Assembly: GCF_014384895.1 (NCBI RefSeq)
Contig: NZ_JACRSQ010000030.1
Location: forward strand, 1 to 38,925
Direction of reading: 5' to 3'
Origin: Bianquea renquensis
GTDB taxonomy: Bacteria > Bacillota > Clostridia > Lachnospirales > Bianqueaceae
Length of the DNA: 38,925 nucleotides
How positions within the stretch are numbered: the stretch's first letter is position 1; each line of letters starts with the position of its first letter. Positions 1 through 8,164 of this stretch are shown here, piece by piece. The notes beneath the pieces were generated by a model. That model had not been told where the DNA came from. It saw only the letters and a program-made list of their open reading frames with translations, and did not search any database. The translations under genes were made by a program, and so were the position numbers.

Positions 1-538
1 TACCAAATGAAATTTTATTTGCTTATTATTTGTCCGCGTCATCATAAGTAAATCCCCCTCACATTTCTTTTATTTTACCATAATGAGCGGGTGAAGAATA
101 GGGTTTGTCAACAGCTCGATTTTGACCCGAAGTGAAGCTCTCCAAACAAAAACACCGCCCTTTGTCCATTCGGGCGGCGTCTTGCGTAATGTGATAGCTT
201 CAATATATTTTTTGTATTCCCTGAATCCGCATAAAATCAGGGATTTTGCAGGTTTCCTATTTTATATTACTCATATGAAGATGCGATGGAAAAGTATGAA
301 AAGCTTTTCAGCAGTCAAGTAAAGACATCACGTTAAATGAATCGTGAATAGTGCTATGGGCAAAAAGTGTGATCGGAGGGAGGATATTTGTCACACACTT
401 TGCCCCAGCCCAGCTTGTCAGGGGAGGAAATTCACTGCCTTTGTCTGTCGTATACAAGTTAAGTCCAAAAACATTCGCACCTCCAAGAGTAGAATTTTAA
501 AAATTCATTTTAGTGTGGAACATATGCGAAAAAAAGGC
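1..538. other. Non-coding region upstream of the rimP operon
   Basis: No convincing gene is present in these bases. Short open frames at 122-322 and 344-556 start with weak codons, have no good ribosome-binding site and show no recognisable protein family. The region contains a minus-strand terminator-like hairpin near 148-175 and a long imperfect inverted repeat at 358-405, both described separately. The promoter of the rimP-nusA operon lies at the right end. Confidence 0.6.
142..177 (-). terminator. Terminator-like hairpin on the minus strand
   Basis: Read on the minus strand, ACGCCGCCC pairs with GGGCGGTGT (nine pairs, one of them G-U) across a loop of about 10 bases, and the right arm runs into TTTTTG. 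This is a good intrinsic terminator shape. On the plus strand the hairpin is not followed by a T run. No minus-strand gene is visible between it and the rimP promoter, so the transcript it would end is unknown. Confidence 0.5.
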
Positions 539-567
539 TTGCATAAGTGGATATGAAGTGGTATACT
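539..567 (+). promoter_or_regulatory. Promoter of the rimP-nusA-infB operon
   Basis: TTGCAT (539-544) and TATACT (562-567) are separated by 17 bases. TGG directly before the -10 box makes it an extended -10 type. Transcription would start near 574, leaving a leader of about 80 bases before rimP. Confidence 0.65.
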
Positions 568-586
568 ATATAAGAATGAGAGTATG

Positions 587-612
587 AGAAGAGTGGGGAA
601 GCCCACTCTTCT
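587..612 (+). promoter_or_regulatory. Perfect 11-bp hairpin in the rimP leader
   Basis: AGAAGAGTGGG (587-597) and CCCACTCTTCT (602-612) are perfect complements around the loop GAAG. The hairpin would begin about 13 bases after the predicted transcription start and lies 33 bases upstream of the rimP Shine-Dalgarno site. No proper T run follows, so it is more likely a stabilising or regulatory leader structure than a full terminator. Confidence 0.55.
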
Positions 613-655
613 CTATATGTTAGGCTCGAATAAGCGGATGGAAAGGAGGGGCAAG

Positions 656-1135
656 ATGAAAAAACAAGAGATTATCGCCCATGTGGAAGCTTTGCTGGAG
701 CCATTGGCGGAGAAATTCGGCTATGAGATCGTCGATGTCGAGTACGTCAAGGAAGGCGCCAACTGGTACCTGAAAGTCTTTGCCGATAAGGAAGGCGGAT
801 TTTCCATTGACGACTGTGTGGAGTTAAGCCGTGCGCTGGATGAGCAGTTGGAGAAGACAGATCCGATCGAGACACCGTATATATTGGAAGTCAGCTCTCC
901 AGGTCTAGACCGTCCGCTGAAGACGGAGAAAGATTTTGTGCGCAGCCATGGAAAATTGGTGGAGGTCAAACTGTACAAGGCAATGAAGGAGAAAGGCGTG
1001 GAGAAAGAATTCACAGCGCTGTTAAAGGGATATGATCCAAAGGCAAAAAGCGTTGTATTAGAACTGGAACACGGCGCTGCGATCTGCCTTGATCAAAAGG
1101 AAATTGCCAGCATACGTCTCGCGGTCATTTTTTAA
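656..1135 (+). CDS. rimP: Ribosome maturation factor RimP
   Basis: A 159-residue RimP-family protein, needed for 30S subunit maturation. The sequence holds the family's conserved N-terminal alpha/beta part (EIVDVEYVKEGANWYLKVF, then a D-rich SIDDCVELSRALDE) and the typical VSSPGLDRPL motif, followed by a C-terminal SH3-like beta domain. The ATG at 656 is chosen because GGAGGGG lies just upstream at 645-651; an in-frame ATG at 584 would place the start inside the leader hairpin region and adds residues foreign to the family. It is the first gene of a conserved Firmicutes operon, with nusA beginning 40 bases downstream. The length is normal for the family and the assignment is secure. Confidence 0.95.
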   Translation: MKKQEIIAHVEALLEPLAEKFGYEIVDVEYVKEGANWYLKVFADKEGGFSIDDCVELSRALDEQLEKTDPIETPYILEVSSPGLDRPLKTEKDFVRSHGKLVEVKLYKAMKEKGVEKEFTALLKGYDPKAKSVVLELEHGAAICLDQKEIASIRLAVIF

Positions 1136-1175
1136 CGGCGGACATGGATGAACATAAATAGGAGGAAGCAATGCA

Positions 1176-2273
1176 ATGAATGAGTTTATTCAGGCCTTAG
1201 AACAGATTCAGAAGGAAAAAGGAATCGACAAGGAAATAGTATTCGAAGCCATTGAGGCTTCGCTGGTAACGGCCTGCAAAAAGAATTTTGGAACATCACA
1301 AAATATTAAAGTGACTATGGATCGAGAGAAGGGGACCGTCAAGGTTTTTGCCCAGAAGACCGTCGTTGAGGAGGTCAGCGATGCGGCCTTAGAGATCAGT
1401 CCCGAGGATGCGGTCAAGATCAACGCGCGCTATCAGGTAGGTGACATCTGTGATGTGGAAGTGACGCCTCGCAATTTCGGGCGGATCGCCGCGCAGAACG
1501 CAAAACAGGTCGTGGTGCAGAAAATTCGGGAGGCGGAGCGGAATATCATCTACAGTGAATATAAGAGCAAAGAGCGGGATATCGTGACAGGACTGATCCA
1601 GCGCAAAGAAAAGAAAAATGTATTTGTGAACTTAGGCAAGATTGAAGCGCTACTCAGTCCCGCCGAACAGGTTCCGACAGAGCAGTACATGATGAATCAG
1701 AGAATTAAGGTCTATGTGCTGGAGGTTAAAAACACGCCCAAAGGACCGCAGGTTCTGGTGTCCAGGACGCACCCGGAGCTGATCAAACGGCTGTTTGAGC
1801 AGGAGGTTCCCGAGATACATGATGGAATCGTACAGATTAAAAGTATTGCCAGAGAGCCGGGGTCGAGAACCAAGATTGCAGTTCACAGCAAGGACCCCCA
1901 GGTGGACCCGCTGGGCGCTTGCGTTGGCCCTAACGGCAACCGGGTTAACGTCATCGTGGATGAGTTGGCCGGCGAAAAGATCGATATTGTCGTCTGGAGC
2001 AGTGACCCCAACGAGTTCATCGCGGCGGCGCTGAGTCCGGCCAAAGTTGCCAGTGTGGAGGCGGATGTGGAGGGATTTACCGCGACGGTGGTTGTCCCGG
2101 ATTATCAGCTGTCTCTGGCCATTGGTAAGGAAGGGCAGAATGCGCGCCTGGCCGCGAGACTGACAGGATACAAGATCGATATCAAGAGCGAGTCACAGGA
2201 AGAAGCTCAAATCCATGAAGACTATGCGGAGGATGATATACTGTACGAGGACACCTATGTGGAGGAAGAATAG
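1176..2273 (+). CDS. nusA: Transcription termination/antitermination factor NusA
   Basis: A 365-residue NusA that binds RNA polymerase and nascent RNA and modulates pausing, termination and antitermination. In order it shows an N-terminal polymerase-binding domain (about 1-125), an S1 domain (about 135-200), and KH1 and KH2 domains; KH2 carries the GxxG-type loop GKEGQN near residue 317. It ends with a short acidic tail and lacks the C-terminal acidic repeats of enterobacterial NusA, as is usual in Firmicutes. A good AGGAGG precedes the ATG. It is preceded by rimP and followed 11 bases later by ylxR, the standard order. Confidence 0.97.
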   Translation: MNEFIQALEQIQKEKGIDKEIVFEAIEASLVTACKKNFGTSQNIKVTMDREKGTVKVFAQKTVVEEVSDAALEISPEDAVKINARYQVGDICDVEVTPRNFGRIAAQNAKQVVVQKIREAERNIIYSEYKSKERDIVTGLIQRKEKKNVFVNLGKIEALLSPAEQVPTEQYMMNQRIKVYVLEVKNTPKGPQVLVSRTHPELIKRLFEQEVPEIHDGIVQIKSIAREPGSRTKIAVHSKDPQVDPLGACVGPNGNRVNVIVDELAGEKIDIVVWSSDPNEFIAAALSPAKVASVEADVEGFTATVVVPDYQLSLAIGKEGQNARLAARLTGYKIDIKSESQEEAQIHEDYAEDDILYEDTYVEEE

Positions 2274-2284
2274 GAGGGATCCGG

Positions 2285-2554
2285 ATGAAGACGCGGAAAA
2301 TTCCCATGCGAAGGTGTACGGGATGTCAGGAGATGAAAAATAAAAAAGAATTAATTCGGATCGTTCGGGACCCGGAGGGGATGCTGAGCGTGGATTTTTC
2401 GGGGAAAAAGTCTGGAAGAGGCGCGTACATCTGCGCCAACCCTGAATGTCTGGAGAAGGCAATCAAGACAAAAGGACTGGAGCGTTCGCTACAAGTCGCC
2501 ATCAGTCCAGAGTTAGTTGAAGTTCTGCGAAGTGAGATGAAGGCCGGTGAATAA
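2285..2554 (+). CDS. ylxR: YlxR/RnpM family RNA-binding protein (DUF448)
   Basis: An 89-residue member of the YlxR (DUF448) family, which is nearly always encoded between nusA and ylxQ. The characteristic N-terminal MRRCTGCQEMKNKKELIRIV and the GRGAYIC motif are present. In Bacillus subtilis the homologue (RnpM) binds and modulates RNase P; that role is transferred by family and was not seen here. The start is supported by GGAGGG about six bases upstream. It overlaps the following ylxQ start by eight bases, suggesting translational coupling. Confidence 0.92.
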   Translation: MKTRKIPMRRCTGCQEMKNKKELIRIVRDPEGMLSVDFSGKKSGRGAYICANPECLEKAIKTKGLERSLQVAISPELVEVLRSEMKAGE

Positions 2555-2927
2555 TCAAAAAATACTTTCCCTTTTGGGTTTATGTTATAAAGCGGGTAGA
2601 CTTGCCGCCGGCGAAGTTCGCTGCGAGACAGCGGTTCGGTCGGGGGATGCAAAGCTGGTTTTGGTGACCGAGGATGCCTCCAAGAATACCAAAAAAAAGT
2701 TTACCAACCGATGCGCGTACTATCAAGTCACCTTGATGACGTTGCCTTTTACGAAAATAGTTTTGGGGAAAGCGTTGGGAAAGGAAGAGCGGTCATGCGC
2801 CGCCGTCTGTGAGGAGGGCTTTGCAAAATCGATACGAAAATGGTTAGATGAGCAAGCGGAAGAGATGGAAGGTAATGATATAGTGAATGAGACCGAAGGG
2901 TGGATGAATCGTGTCAACAAAGATTAG
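2547..2927 (+). CDS. ylxQ: L7Ae-family ribosomal protein YlxQ
   Basis: A 126-residue protein of the L7Ae/L30e/S12e family, a small RNA-binding fold that recognises kink-turns. The opening ILSLLGLCYKAGRLAAGE is typical of YlxQ (also called RplGA), as are the following LVLVTEDASKNTKKK and its place between ylxR and infB. The start is GTG at 2547, inside the end of ylxR. The last 17 bases overlap infB. The C-terminal tail of about 25 residues, rich in E and N, is longer than the fold needs. Its exact physiological role is not well established in the family. Confidence 0.9.
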   Translation: MNNQKILSLLGLCYKAGRLAAGEVRCETAVRSGDAKLVLVTEDASKNTKKKFTNRCAYYQVTLMTLPFTKIVLGKALGKEERSCAAVCEEGFAKSIRKWLDEQAEEMEGNDIVNETEGWMNRVNKD

Positions 2928-5781
2928 AGTACATGAGTTAGCGAAAGAATTAGAGGTTTCCAGTAAGGAAATCATGAAAAAATTGGAGACCATCGGGGTG
3001 TTCGTGCCAAACCACATGAGCACGCTGGAACCTGGAGAGGTCAACAAGGTCAGGGGAATGTTTGGCAAGCCAGCGGTGAAGCGGCCGGCGCAGCCAAGGC
3101 AGACGGTGAGAAAGACAGAAGCGGCCGGCGCGGAGGGAAAGCCAGAGCCACCGAAGATGGAGAAACCGGCCCCGGATAGGGCCAAGGTAGAAGTGAAAAA
3201 GGAGGCGCCGAAACCGGAGCCCGTACCGGAGAAGAAACCAGAGGCGCCAAAAGCGGAGAAACCGCAGCCAACGGCGGAGAAACCACAGACAGAAACTCAC
3301 GCAGATGCTGCGTCCCAAGCGGCAAAAACCGGGAGTGAGGCGGCGAACCGGTCGATGGACCCCCCCAGAAATCGTGACCAGCAAGGCCGGCCGCAGGGGC
3401 AGCGACCCAACAGTGGGGATCGCCCCACGAGATATAGCGACCAGCAAGGCCGGCCGCAGGGGCAGCGGCCCAACAGTGGGGACCGCCCTGCGAGATATAG
3501 CGACCAGCAGAGCCGGCCGCAGGGGCAGCGGCCCAACAGTGGAGACCGCCCTGCGAGAAACGGCGATCAGCAAAGCCGGCCGCAGGGGCAGTCGAGGCCC
3601 TACAGCGGGGACCGCCCCAATCGCAGCGGCGACCAAAACCGGCAGGGACAAGGCGGATACCGAAGAGCCAGTGATCAGAATGGACAGGGTGGCGCGCGCC
3701 GGCCATATGATCAGCAGCGAAATCAGGGCAACGCTCGTCCTTTCGACTCAAAGCCGAGGGGACCGCGCCTGGCGCAGGGAAGTTCCGCTGATACGCTAAT
3801 CATTCCGGAGCGCCCTAAGATTGAAGAAAAGCCAAAGAAAACAGACCGCAACCGAAAGGATAAAGGAAAGCCAGTCGGCGCGGAAGAGTTCAGCCGCAAA
3901 AAGAGTATCAAGATGTCGGAAATTCCTATGGACGACGGGCGCTTGGACAGCAAACAGCCAAAGGTTAAAAAGCCAAAGGCCGCCAAGCCACAGTCAGCGC
4001 AGGAAACAAAACCGGCAGAGCCAGAGATCAAGGTCGTATCGCTTCCCGAGGTGATGACGGTTAAGGAGTTCGCAGAGTATCTGAGAAAGCCTTCCGCTCA
4101 GATCATCAAGAGTTTAATGCTCAAAGGCATAATGGCTGGATTAAACCAGCAAATAGAATTCGAAAAGGCGGAAGAGGTCGCGCTGGACATGGGAATTCTG
4201 GTGGAGCCCATGGTGGAGGAGGACATCTTTGCCTCCTACCTTGAAGCGGAACAGAAACCGGAAGATCCGGCTAACTTAAAAGAGCGTCCACCTGTAGTTG
4301 TCGTGATGGGTCACGTTGATCACGGGAAAACATCCCTTTTGGACACCATACGCAAGACGAAAGTGACAGCGGGGGAAGCCGGTGGAATCACACAGCAAAT
4401 CGGCGCCTCCGTGGTGGAGATCGACGGGCGGAAGATAACGTTTTTAGACACGCCCGGCCACGAGGCATTTACTGCCATGCGGATGCGCGGCGCGCAAGTC
4501 ACGGATATCGCCATCCTTGTGGTCGCCGCGGATGACGGCGTTATGCCTCAGACCGTAGAAGCCATCAATCACGCGAAAGCGGCTGGCGTCGATATCATCG
4601 TGGCAATCAATAAAATGGATAAGCCGGGCGCAAATCCGGACCGGGTCATGCAGGAATTGTCGGAGTATGAGCTGATCCCGGAGGACTGGGGCGGCTCCAC
4701 CATCTGCGTACCCGTCTCCGCATTAAAGGGCGATGGCATCGACACGCTGTTGGAGATGGTTCTTCTCGTTGCGGATATGAAAGAATTAAAGGCAAACCCG
4801 GATAAACCTGCGGCCGGCACCATTATTGAAGCGGAGCTGGACAAGGGGCGAGGCGCAGTCGCAACCGTTCTGGTACAGAGTGGGACGCTGCATATCGGGG
4901 ATTGTATCGTTGTTGGCAAATCGTTCGGCAAAATTAAAGCGATGCAGGACGATAAGGGGCGCAAGGTGAAGAGTGCCGGACCCTCCAAGCCAGTTGAGAT
5001 TATAGGACTTTCGGAAGTGCCTTCCGCGGGTGAGCGGTTCTTCGTCACCAAGAATGAAAAAGAAGCGAGGCAGCTCTCAGAAAAGGTCAGCGCAAAAGAC
5101 CGAGAGAAGCTTATGGAAGGGACAAAGAAAGTATCCCTTGATGACCTCTTCAACCAGATCAAGGCGGGCAGCGTGAAAGAGCTCAACATCGTCGTGAAGG
5201 CGGATACCCAGGGCGCTGTGGAAGCAGTACGGCAGAGCCTGGAGAAGCTGTCCAACAGCGAGGTTGTCATACGGATCATTCACGGAGGTGTCGGCGCTGT
5301 CACAGAATCCGACGTCACGCTGGCGTCCGCTTCAAATTCCATCATCATCGGCTTCAATGTCCGCCCGGATGCCGGGGCAAAATCCGTTGCCGAGCGGGAA
5401 CAGGTCGATATTCGCCTGTATCGAGTCATCTATAATGCCATTGAGGATATCGAAGCGGCAATGAAAGGAATGCTGGATCCAGAGTTTGAGGAGAAGGTTA
5501 TCGGGCACGCCACGGTCCGGCAGGTGTTTAAAGCATCCGGCATTGGAACGATTGCAGGTTCCTATGTCACGGACGGCAAGATTACCAGATCCGCATCTGC
5601 TAGGCTGGTGCGGGATGGCATCGTGATTCATGAAGGGGAGCTGGCATCCCTGCGCCGTTTCAAAGACGATGTGAAGGAAGTTGCCAGCGGATACGAATGT
5701 GGTATCATGTTTGCGAAATACAGCGACATACGGGAAGAGGACAGTATCGAGGCGTATGTCATGGAAGAAATCAAGAGATAG
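2911..5781 (+). CDS. infB: Translation initiation factor IF-2
   Basis: A 956-residue IF-2, the GTPase that brings initiator tRNA to the 30S subunit. An IF2-N helix domain starts the protein (IRVHELAKELEVSSKEIMKK). A long charged low-complexity linker follows, then a second IF2-N domain, the G domain and the C-terminal beta-barrel domains. GTPase motifs are intact: GHVDHGKT near residue 467, DTPGHE near 513, NKMDK near 567, then a SALKGDG-type G5. The linker includes a four-copy tandem repeat of 21 residues (about 156-240). The start is GTG at 2911, overlapping ylxQ. The enzyme core is fully conserved; the linker is unusually long and repetitive. Confidence 0.97.
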   Translation: MSTKIRVHELAKELEVSSKEIMKKLETIGVFVPNHMSTLEPGEVNKVRGMFGKPAVKRPAQPRQTVRKTEAAGAEGKPEPPKMEKPAPDRAKVEVKKEAPKPEPVPEKKPEAPKAEKPQPTAEKPQTETHADAASQAAKTGSEAANRSMDPPRNRDQQGRPQGQRPNSGDRPTRYSDQQGRPQGQRPNSGDRPARYSDQQSRPQGQRPNSGDRPARNGDQQSRPQGQSRPYSGDRPNRSGDQNRQGQGGYRRASDQNGQGGARRPYDQQRNQGNARPFDSKPRGPRLAQGSSADTLIIPERPKIEEKPKKTDRNRKDKGKPVGAEEFSRKKSIKMSEIPMDDGRLDSKQPKVKKPKAAKPQSAQETKPAEPEIKVVSLPEVMTVKEFAEYLRKPSAQIIKSLMLKGIMAGLNQQIEFEKAEEVALDMGILVEPMVEEDIFASYLEAEQKPEDPANLKERPPVVVVMGHVDHGKTSLLDTIRKTKVTAGEAGGITQQIGASVVEIDGRKITFLDTPGHEAFTAMRMRGAQVTDIAILVVAADDGVMPQTVEAINHAKAAGVDIIVAINKMDKPGANPDRVMQELSEYELIPEDWGGSTICVPVSALKGDGIDTLLEMVLLVADMKELKANPDKPAAGTIIEAELDKGRGAVATVLVQSGTLHIGDCIVVGKSFGKIKAMQDDKGRKVKSAGPSKPVEIIGLSEVPSAGERFFVTKNEKEARQLSEKVSAKDREKLMEGTKKVSLDDLFNQIKAGSVKELNIVVKADTQGAVEAVRQSLEKLSNSEVVIRIIHGGVGAVTESDVTLASASNSIIIGFNVRPDAGAKSVAEREQVDIRLYRVIYNAIEDIEAAMKGMLDPEFEEKVIGHATVRQVFKASGIGTIAGSYVTDGKITRSASARLVRDGIVIHEGELASLRRFKDDVKEVASGYECGIMFAKYSDIREEDSIEAYVMEEIKR
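3376..3630 (+). repeat. Four-copy 63-bp in-frame tandem repeat in infB
   Basis: Units begin at 3376, 3439, 3502 and 3565; the first three are 63 bases and the last 66. Each encodes a D-Q-Q-G/S-R-P-Q-G-Q-R-P-N-S-G-D-R-P type segment. The units are nearly identical in DNA, which points to recent duplication. They also create long spurious open frames on other frames and on the minus strand. Confidence 0.9.
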
Positions 5782-5788
5782 AGATAGC

Positions 5789-5831
5789 CCTGTAAGCCCG
5801 CAGAACCTGTAAGCCCTCGGGCTTACAGGTT
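5789..5831 (+). promoter_or_regulatory. Hairpin with two competing left arms between infB and rbfA
   Basis: AACCTGTAAGCCC (5804-5816) and GGGCTTACAGGTT (5819-5831) are perfect 13-base complements with almost no loop. A second identical left arm, CCTGTAAGCCC, lies at 5789-5799, so the right arm can pair with either copy. The following bases are only moderately T-rich (TTGCCTGTTTTGAG), so this is a possible attenuator or partial terminator in the operon. Confidence 0.6.
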
Positions 5832-5889
5832 TGCCTGTTTTGAGCAGGGGTGGTGTTGGAAATCCAATCGCCAAAGGAAGGAGAGCAAC

Positions 5890-6264
5890 ATGCAGGCAAG
5901 ACGCAACTACAACCGGACGACGCGAATCAACGAGGAGATTCGAAAGGAAGTCAGCTATATTCTGCAAAATTTGCTGAAGGACCCTAGAATCGATATCTTG
6001 ACTTCCGTGGTCAAGGTGGATACAACAAAGGATTTAAAATACTGTAAACTCTTTATCAGCGTGCTGGGAGATGACGAGAAGAGAAGTCAGACCAAGGTCG
6101 CGCTCAAAAGCGCTGCGGGATTCATTCGCAGAGAACTGGCGGCCAGACTCAATCTGCGCAATACACCGGAGCTGATTTTTGTCATGGACGATTCAATCGA
6201 ATACAGTGTTCATATGGAGCAGAAGCTGAAAGAGATACAGGCAGAAACACCGACAGAAGAGTAG
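5890..6264 (+). CDS. rbfA: Ribosome-binding factor RbfA
   Basis: A 124-residue RbfA, a KH-like cold-response factor that binds 30S precursors and helps mature the 5' end of 16S rRNA. The opening NRTTRINEEIRKEVSYILQ, the LKDPRID motif and the C-terminal TPELIFVMDDSIEYSVHM are typical. GGAAGGAG precedes the ATG. It follows infB after about 108 bases that hold a strong hairpin, and it is followed by the DHH-family phosphoesterase gene nine bases later. Length and position match the family. Confidence 0.95.
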   Translation: MQARRNYNRTTRINEEIRKEVSYILQNLLKDPRIDILTSVVKVDTTKDLKYCKLFISVLGDDEKRSQTKVALKSAAGFIRRELAARLNLRNTPELIFVMDDSIEYSVHMEQKLKEIQAETPTEE

Positions 6265-6273
6265 GGGAGCCCC

Positions 6274-7260
6274 GTGACAAGAGAAGAATTTTTGTGTGAA
6301 TTTCGACGGATCGTCAATCGATATACCAAATTTGTAATCAGCGGCCATATCAAGCCGGATGGGGATAGTGTTGGGGCGTGCGTCGCCCTAGCCCTGTTCC
6401 TGAAAGGCCTGGATAAAACCGTATGCGTCGTCTACGACGGCGCGTCAGAGCGGTATGCAGAGGTCGCAGCGCTGGCCCCATCCTTCGAACCTGGCGAAGG
6501 GTACGAAGTCGCAAGGGGAGAATTTGTTTTTATCATGCTGGATTGCTGTGAGCCGAAGCGAACGGGAGGCGCCCAGGGATTTTTTGATCCGGCGGTTACA
6601 AGCCTCTGCATAGACCACCATGTGGGGGGAGAGGCCTACGCCATGTATCACTATGTTGAGGATACGGCCAGCTCCACCTGTGAAATATTGTATTCGCTTT
6701 TTAAGCAGGAGGGCATTGAGGTAACCGCTGACATGGCGAAAGCGTTATTTCTCGGGGTCGCCTTTGATACCGGTGGATTTCGCCACTCTTCGACTACAGC
6801 GGATACGTTCCGGATGGCAGCGGAGCTAAAAGAAACCGGTGTGGATTCTACAAGGATCATCAACAGCCTATTTCACACCCGCGGATTTAAGGAGTCGAAA
6901 GTGCTGAGCGCAGTTCTGCGAAAGGCCAAGCTATATGAGGGCCAGATCGTCATGTCCTGCATGGAACAGAAGGATTTCTTAGCTTTAGGAGCCGGAGCGG
7001 AGGATGCCGAGGGGGTCGTGGCATATCTTGCGGAAATCAAAGAGGCGGAGGCGGCGGTTTATCTGCGGGAGATCGAACCGGGAACCATCCGGGTCAATAT
7101 GCGCTCCAAGGAATGGATCGATGTCGCCAAGGCGGCCCGGCAATTCGGCGGAGGCGGTCATATTCGTGCGGCGGGATGCACAGTAGAGGAGCCTATGCTG
7201 CTGGTAAAGCAAAAAATTCTGGACGAGCTAAAGAAGCAACTCCCTATGGGGGAACGCTAA
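6274..7260 (+). CDS. nrnA: DHH-family phosphoesterase NrnA (nanoRNase/pAp phosphatase)
   Basis: A 328-residue DHH/DHHA1 phosphoesterase of the NrnA type, which degrades short oligoribonucleotides and 3'-phosphoadenosine-5'-phosphate using Mn ions. The metal-binding motifs are visible in order: GHIKPDGDSVGA near residues 24-35, an LDCCEPKRTG segment, IDHHVGGEAY holding the DHH signature, FDTGGFRHSS, and the DHHA1 motif FGGGGHIRAAG near the C-terminus. The start is GTG at 6274 behind GGGGAG. The stop codon directly abuts the truB start, so translation is probably coupled. This rbfA-nrnA-truB order is standard in Firmicutes. Confidence 0.92.
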   Translation: MTREEFLCEFRRIVNRYTKFVISGHIKPDGDSVGACVALALFLKGLDKTVCVVYDGASERYAEVAALAPSFEPGEGYEVARGEFVFIMLDCCEPKRTGGAQGFFDPAVTSLCIDHHVGGEAYAMYHYVEDTASSTCEILYSLFKQEGIEVTADMAKALFLGVAFDTGGFRHSSTTADTFRMAAELKETGVDSTRIINSLFHTRGFKESKVLSAVLRKAKLYEGQIVMSCMEQKDFLALGAGAEDAEGVVAYLAEIKEAEAAVYLREIEPGTIRVNMRSKEWIDVAKAARQFGGGGHIRAAGCTVEEPMLLVKQKILDELKKQLPMGER

Positions 7261-8151
7261 ATGGATGGCATCATCAACGTATACAAGGAAAAAGGGTACA
7301 CCTCCCACGATGTAGTTGCTGTTCTGAGGGGGATCCTTCGAACGCGGAAGATTGGCCATACTGGAACACTGGACCCCGATGCCGAAGGCGTGCTGCCAAT
7401 CTGTGTGGGAAAGGCGACCAAGGTAGCAGACGCCATCATGGGGAGCGAAAAAGTGTATGAGGCGGCGCTCCGCTTTGGGTGCGAGACGGACACCCAGGAT
7501 GCGTCTGGAACGGTCACGCGGACTTACCAATATGATTTTTGCCAGGAGGAGGCCATGGCCGCGATTTCCTCCTTTATCGGTGAGTATGAACAGATTCCGC
7601 CCATGTATTCTGCTGTGAAGGTCGGAGGCTTGAAGCTTTATGAGCTGGCCAGGCAGGGGGTGGAGGTGGAGAGGAAGGCAAGGCGCGTCGTCATCCATGA
7701 AATCCAGGTGCTCAACCTCCAAGAGACAGGCGCGGTTGTGCGGGTCCGCTGCTCGAAGGGAACCTATATTCGAACCCTGTGCGAAGACATAGGGCGCCGG
7801 CTGGGATATGGGGCCCACATGCAGACACTGATTCGACTTCAGAGCGGACGCTTTACAAGGGAAGACAGCCATACCCTAGACCAGATTCGGCAGTATATGA
7901 AAGAGGGACAGCCAGAAGCATTTCTCCAGCCGCTGGATTGCTTTTTTGATGAGCTGAGGTGCGTGACCGTAGGGCCGGAGCAGGATGGAATGCTCAGAAA
8001 TGGAAATCCGCTATCGCTACCCTTGCAGGGAGGGGAGAATCCGGAGGAGCTGCTGCGAATGTACACGTCCGAGCATCAGTTTATCGGGCTGTACAAGATC
8101 ACAGAGGTGCGCTCCCGCGCGATTCGGGTAAAATCCTATAGAATGTTCTAA
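7261..8151 (+). CDS. truB: tRNA pseudouridine(55) synthase TruB
   Basis: A 296-residue TruB, which makes pseudouridine 55 in the T-loop of tRNA. It starts with the typical DGIINVYKEKGYTSHDVV and carries the catalytic motif GHTGTLDPDAEGVLPI, in which the Asp is the nucleophile, plus the conserved YSAVKVGG and RVRCSKGTYIRTL segments. The C-terminal 70 residues form a PUA-like extension. The start follows directly after the nrnA stop. The neighbour downstream is ribF after about a dozen bases, a common pairing in Firmicutes. Confidence 0.95.
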   Translation: MDGIINVYKEKGYTSHDVVAVLRGILRTRKIGHTGTLDPDAEGVLPICVGKATKVADAIMGSEKVYEAALRFGCETDTQDASGTVTRTYQYDFCQEEAMAAISSFIGEYEQIPPMYSAVKVGGLKLYELARQGVEVERKARRVVIHEIQVLNLQETGAVVRVRCSKGTYIRTLCEDIGRRLGYGAHMQTLIRLQSGRFTREDSHTLDQIRQYMKEGQPEAFLQPLDCFFDELRCVTVGPEQDGMLRNGNPLSLPLQGGENPEELLRMYTSEHQFIGLYKITEVRSRAIRVKSYRMF

Positions 8152-8164
8152 ACGAGGGATGAAG

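Noticed and set aside
122..556. Two short open frames upstream of rimP
   Set aside because: Weak start codons, no ribosome-binding sites and no recognisable family; inverted repeats fall within both.
3050..3799. Long open frames on other frames and the minus strand over infB
   Set aside because: They arise from the GC-rich 63-bp tandem repeat inside infB and do not resemble proteins.
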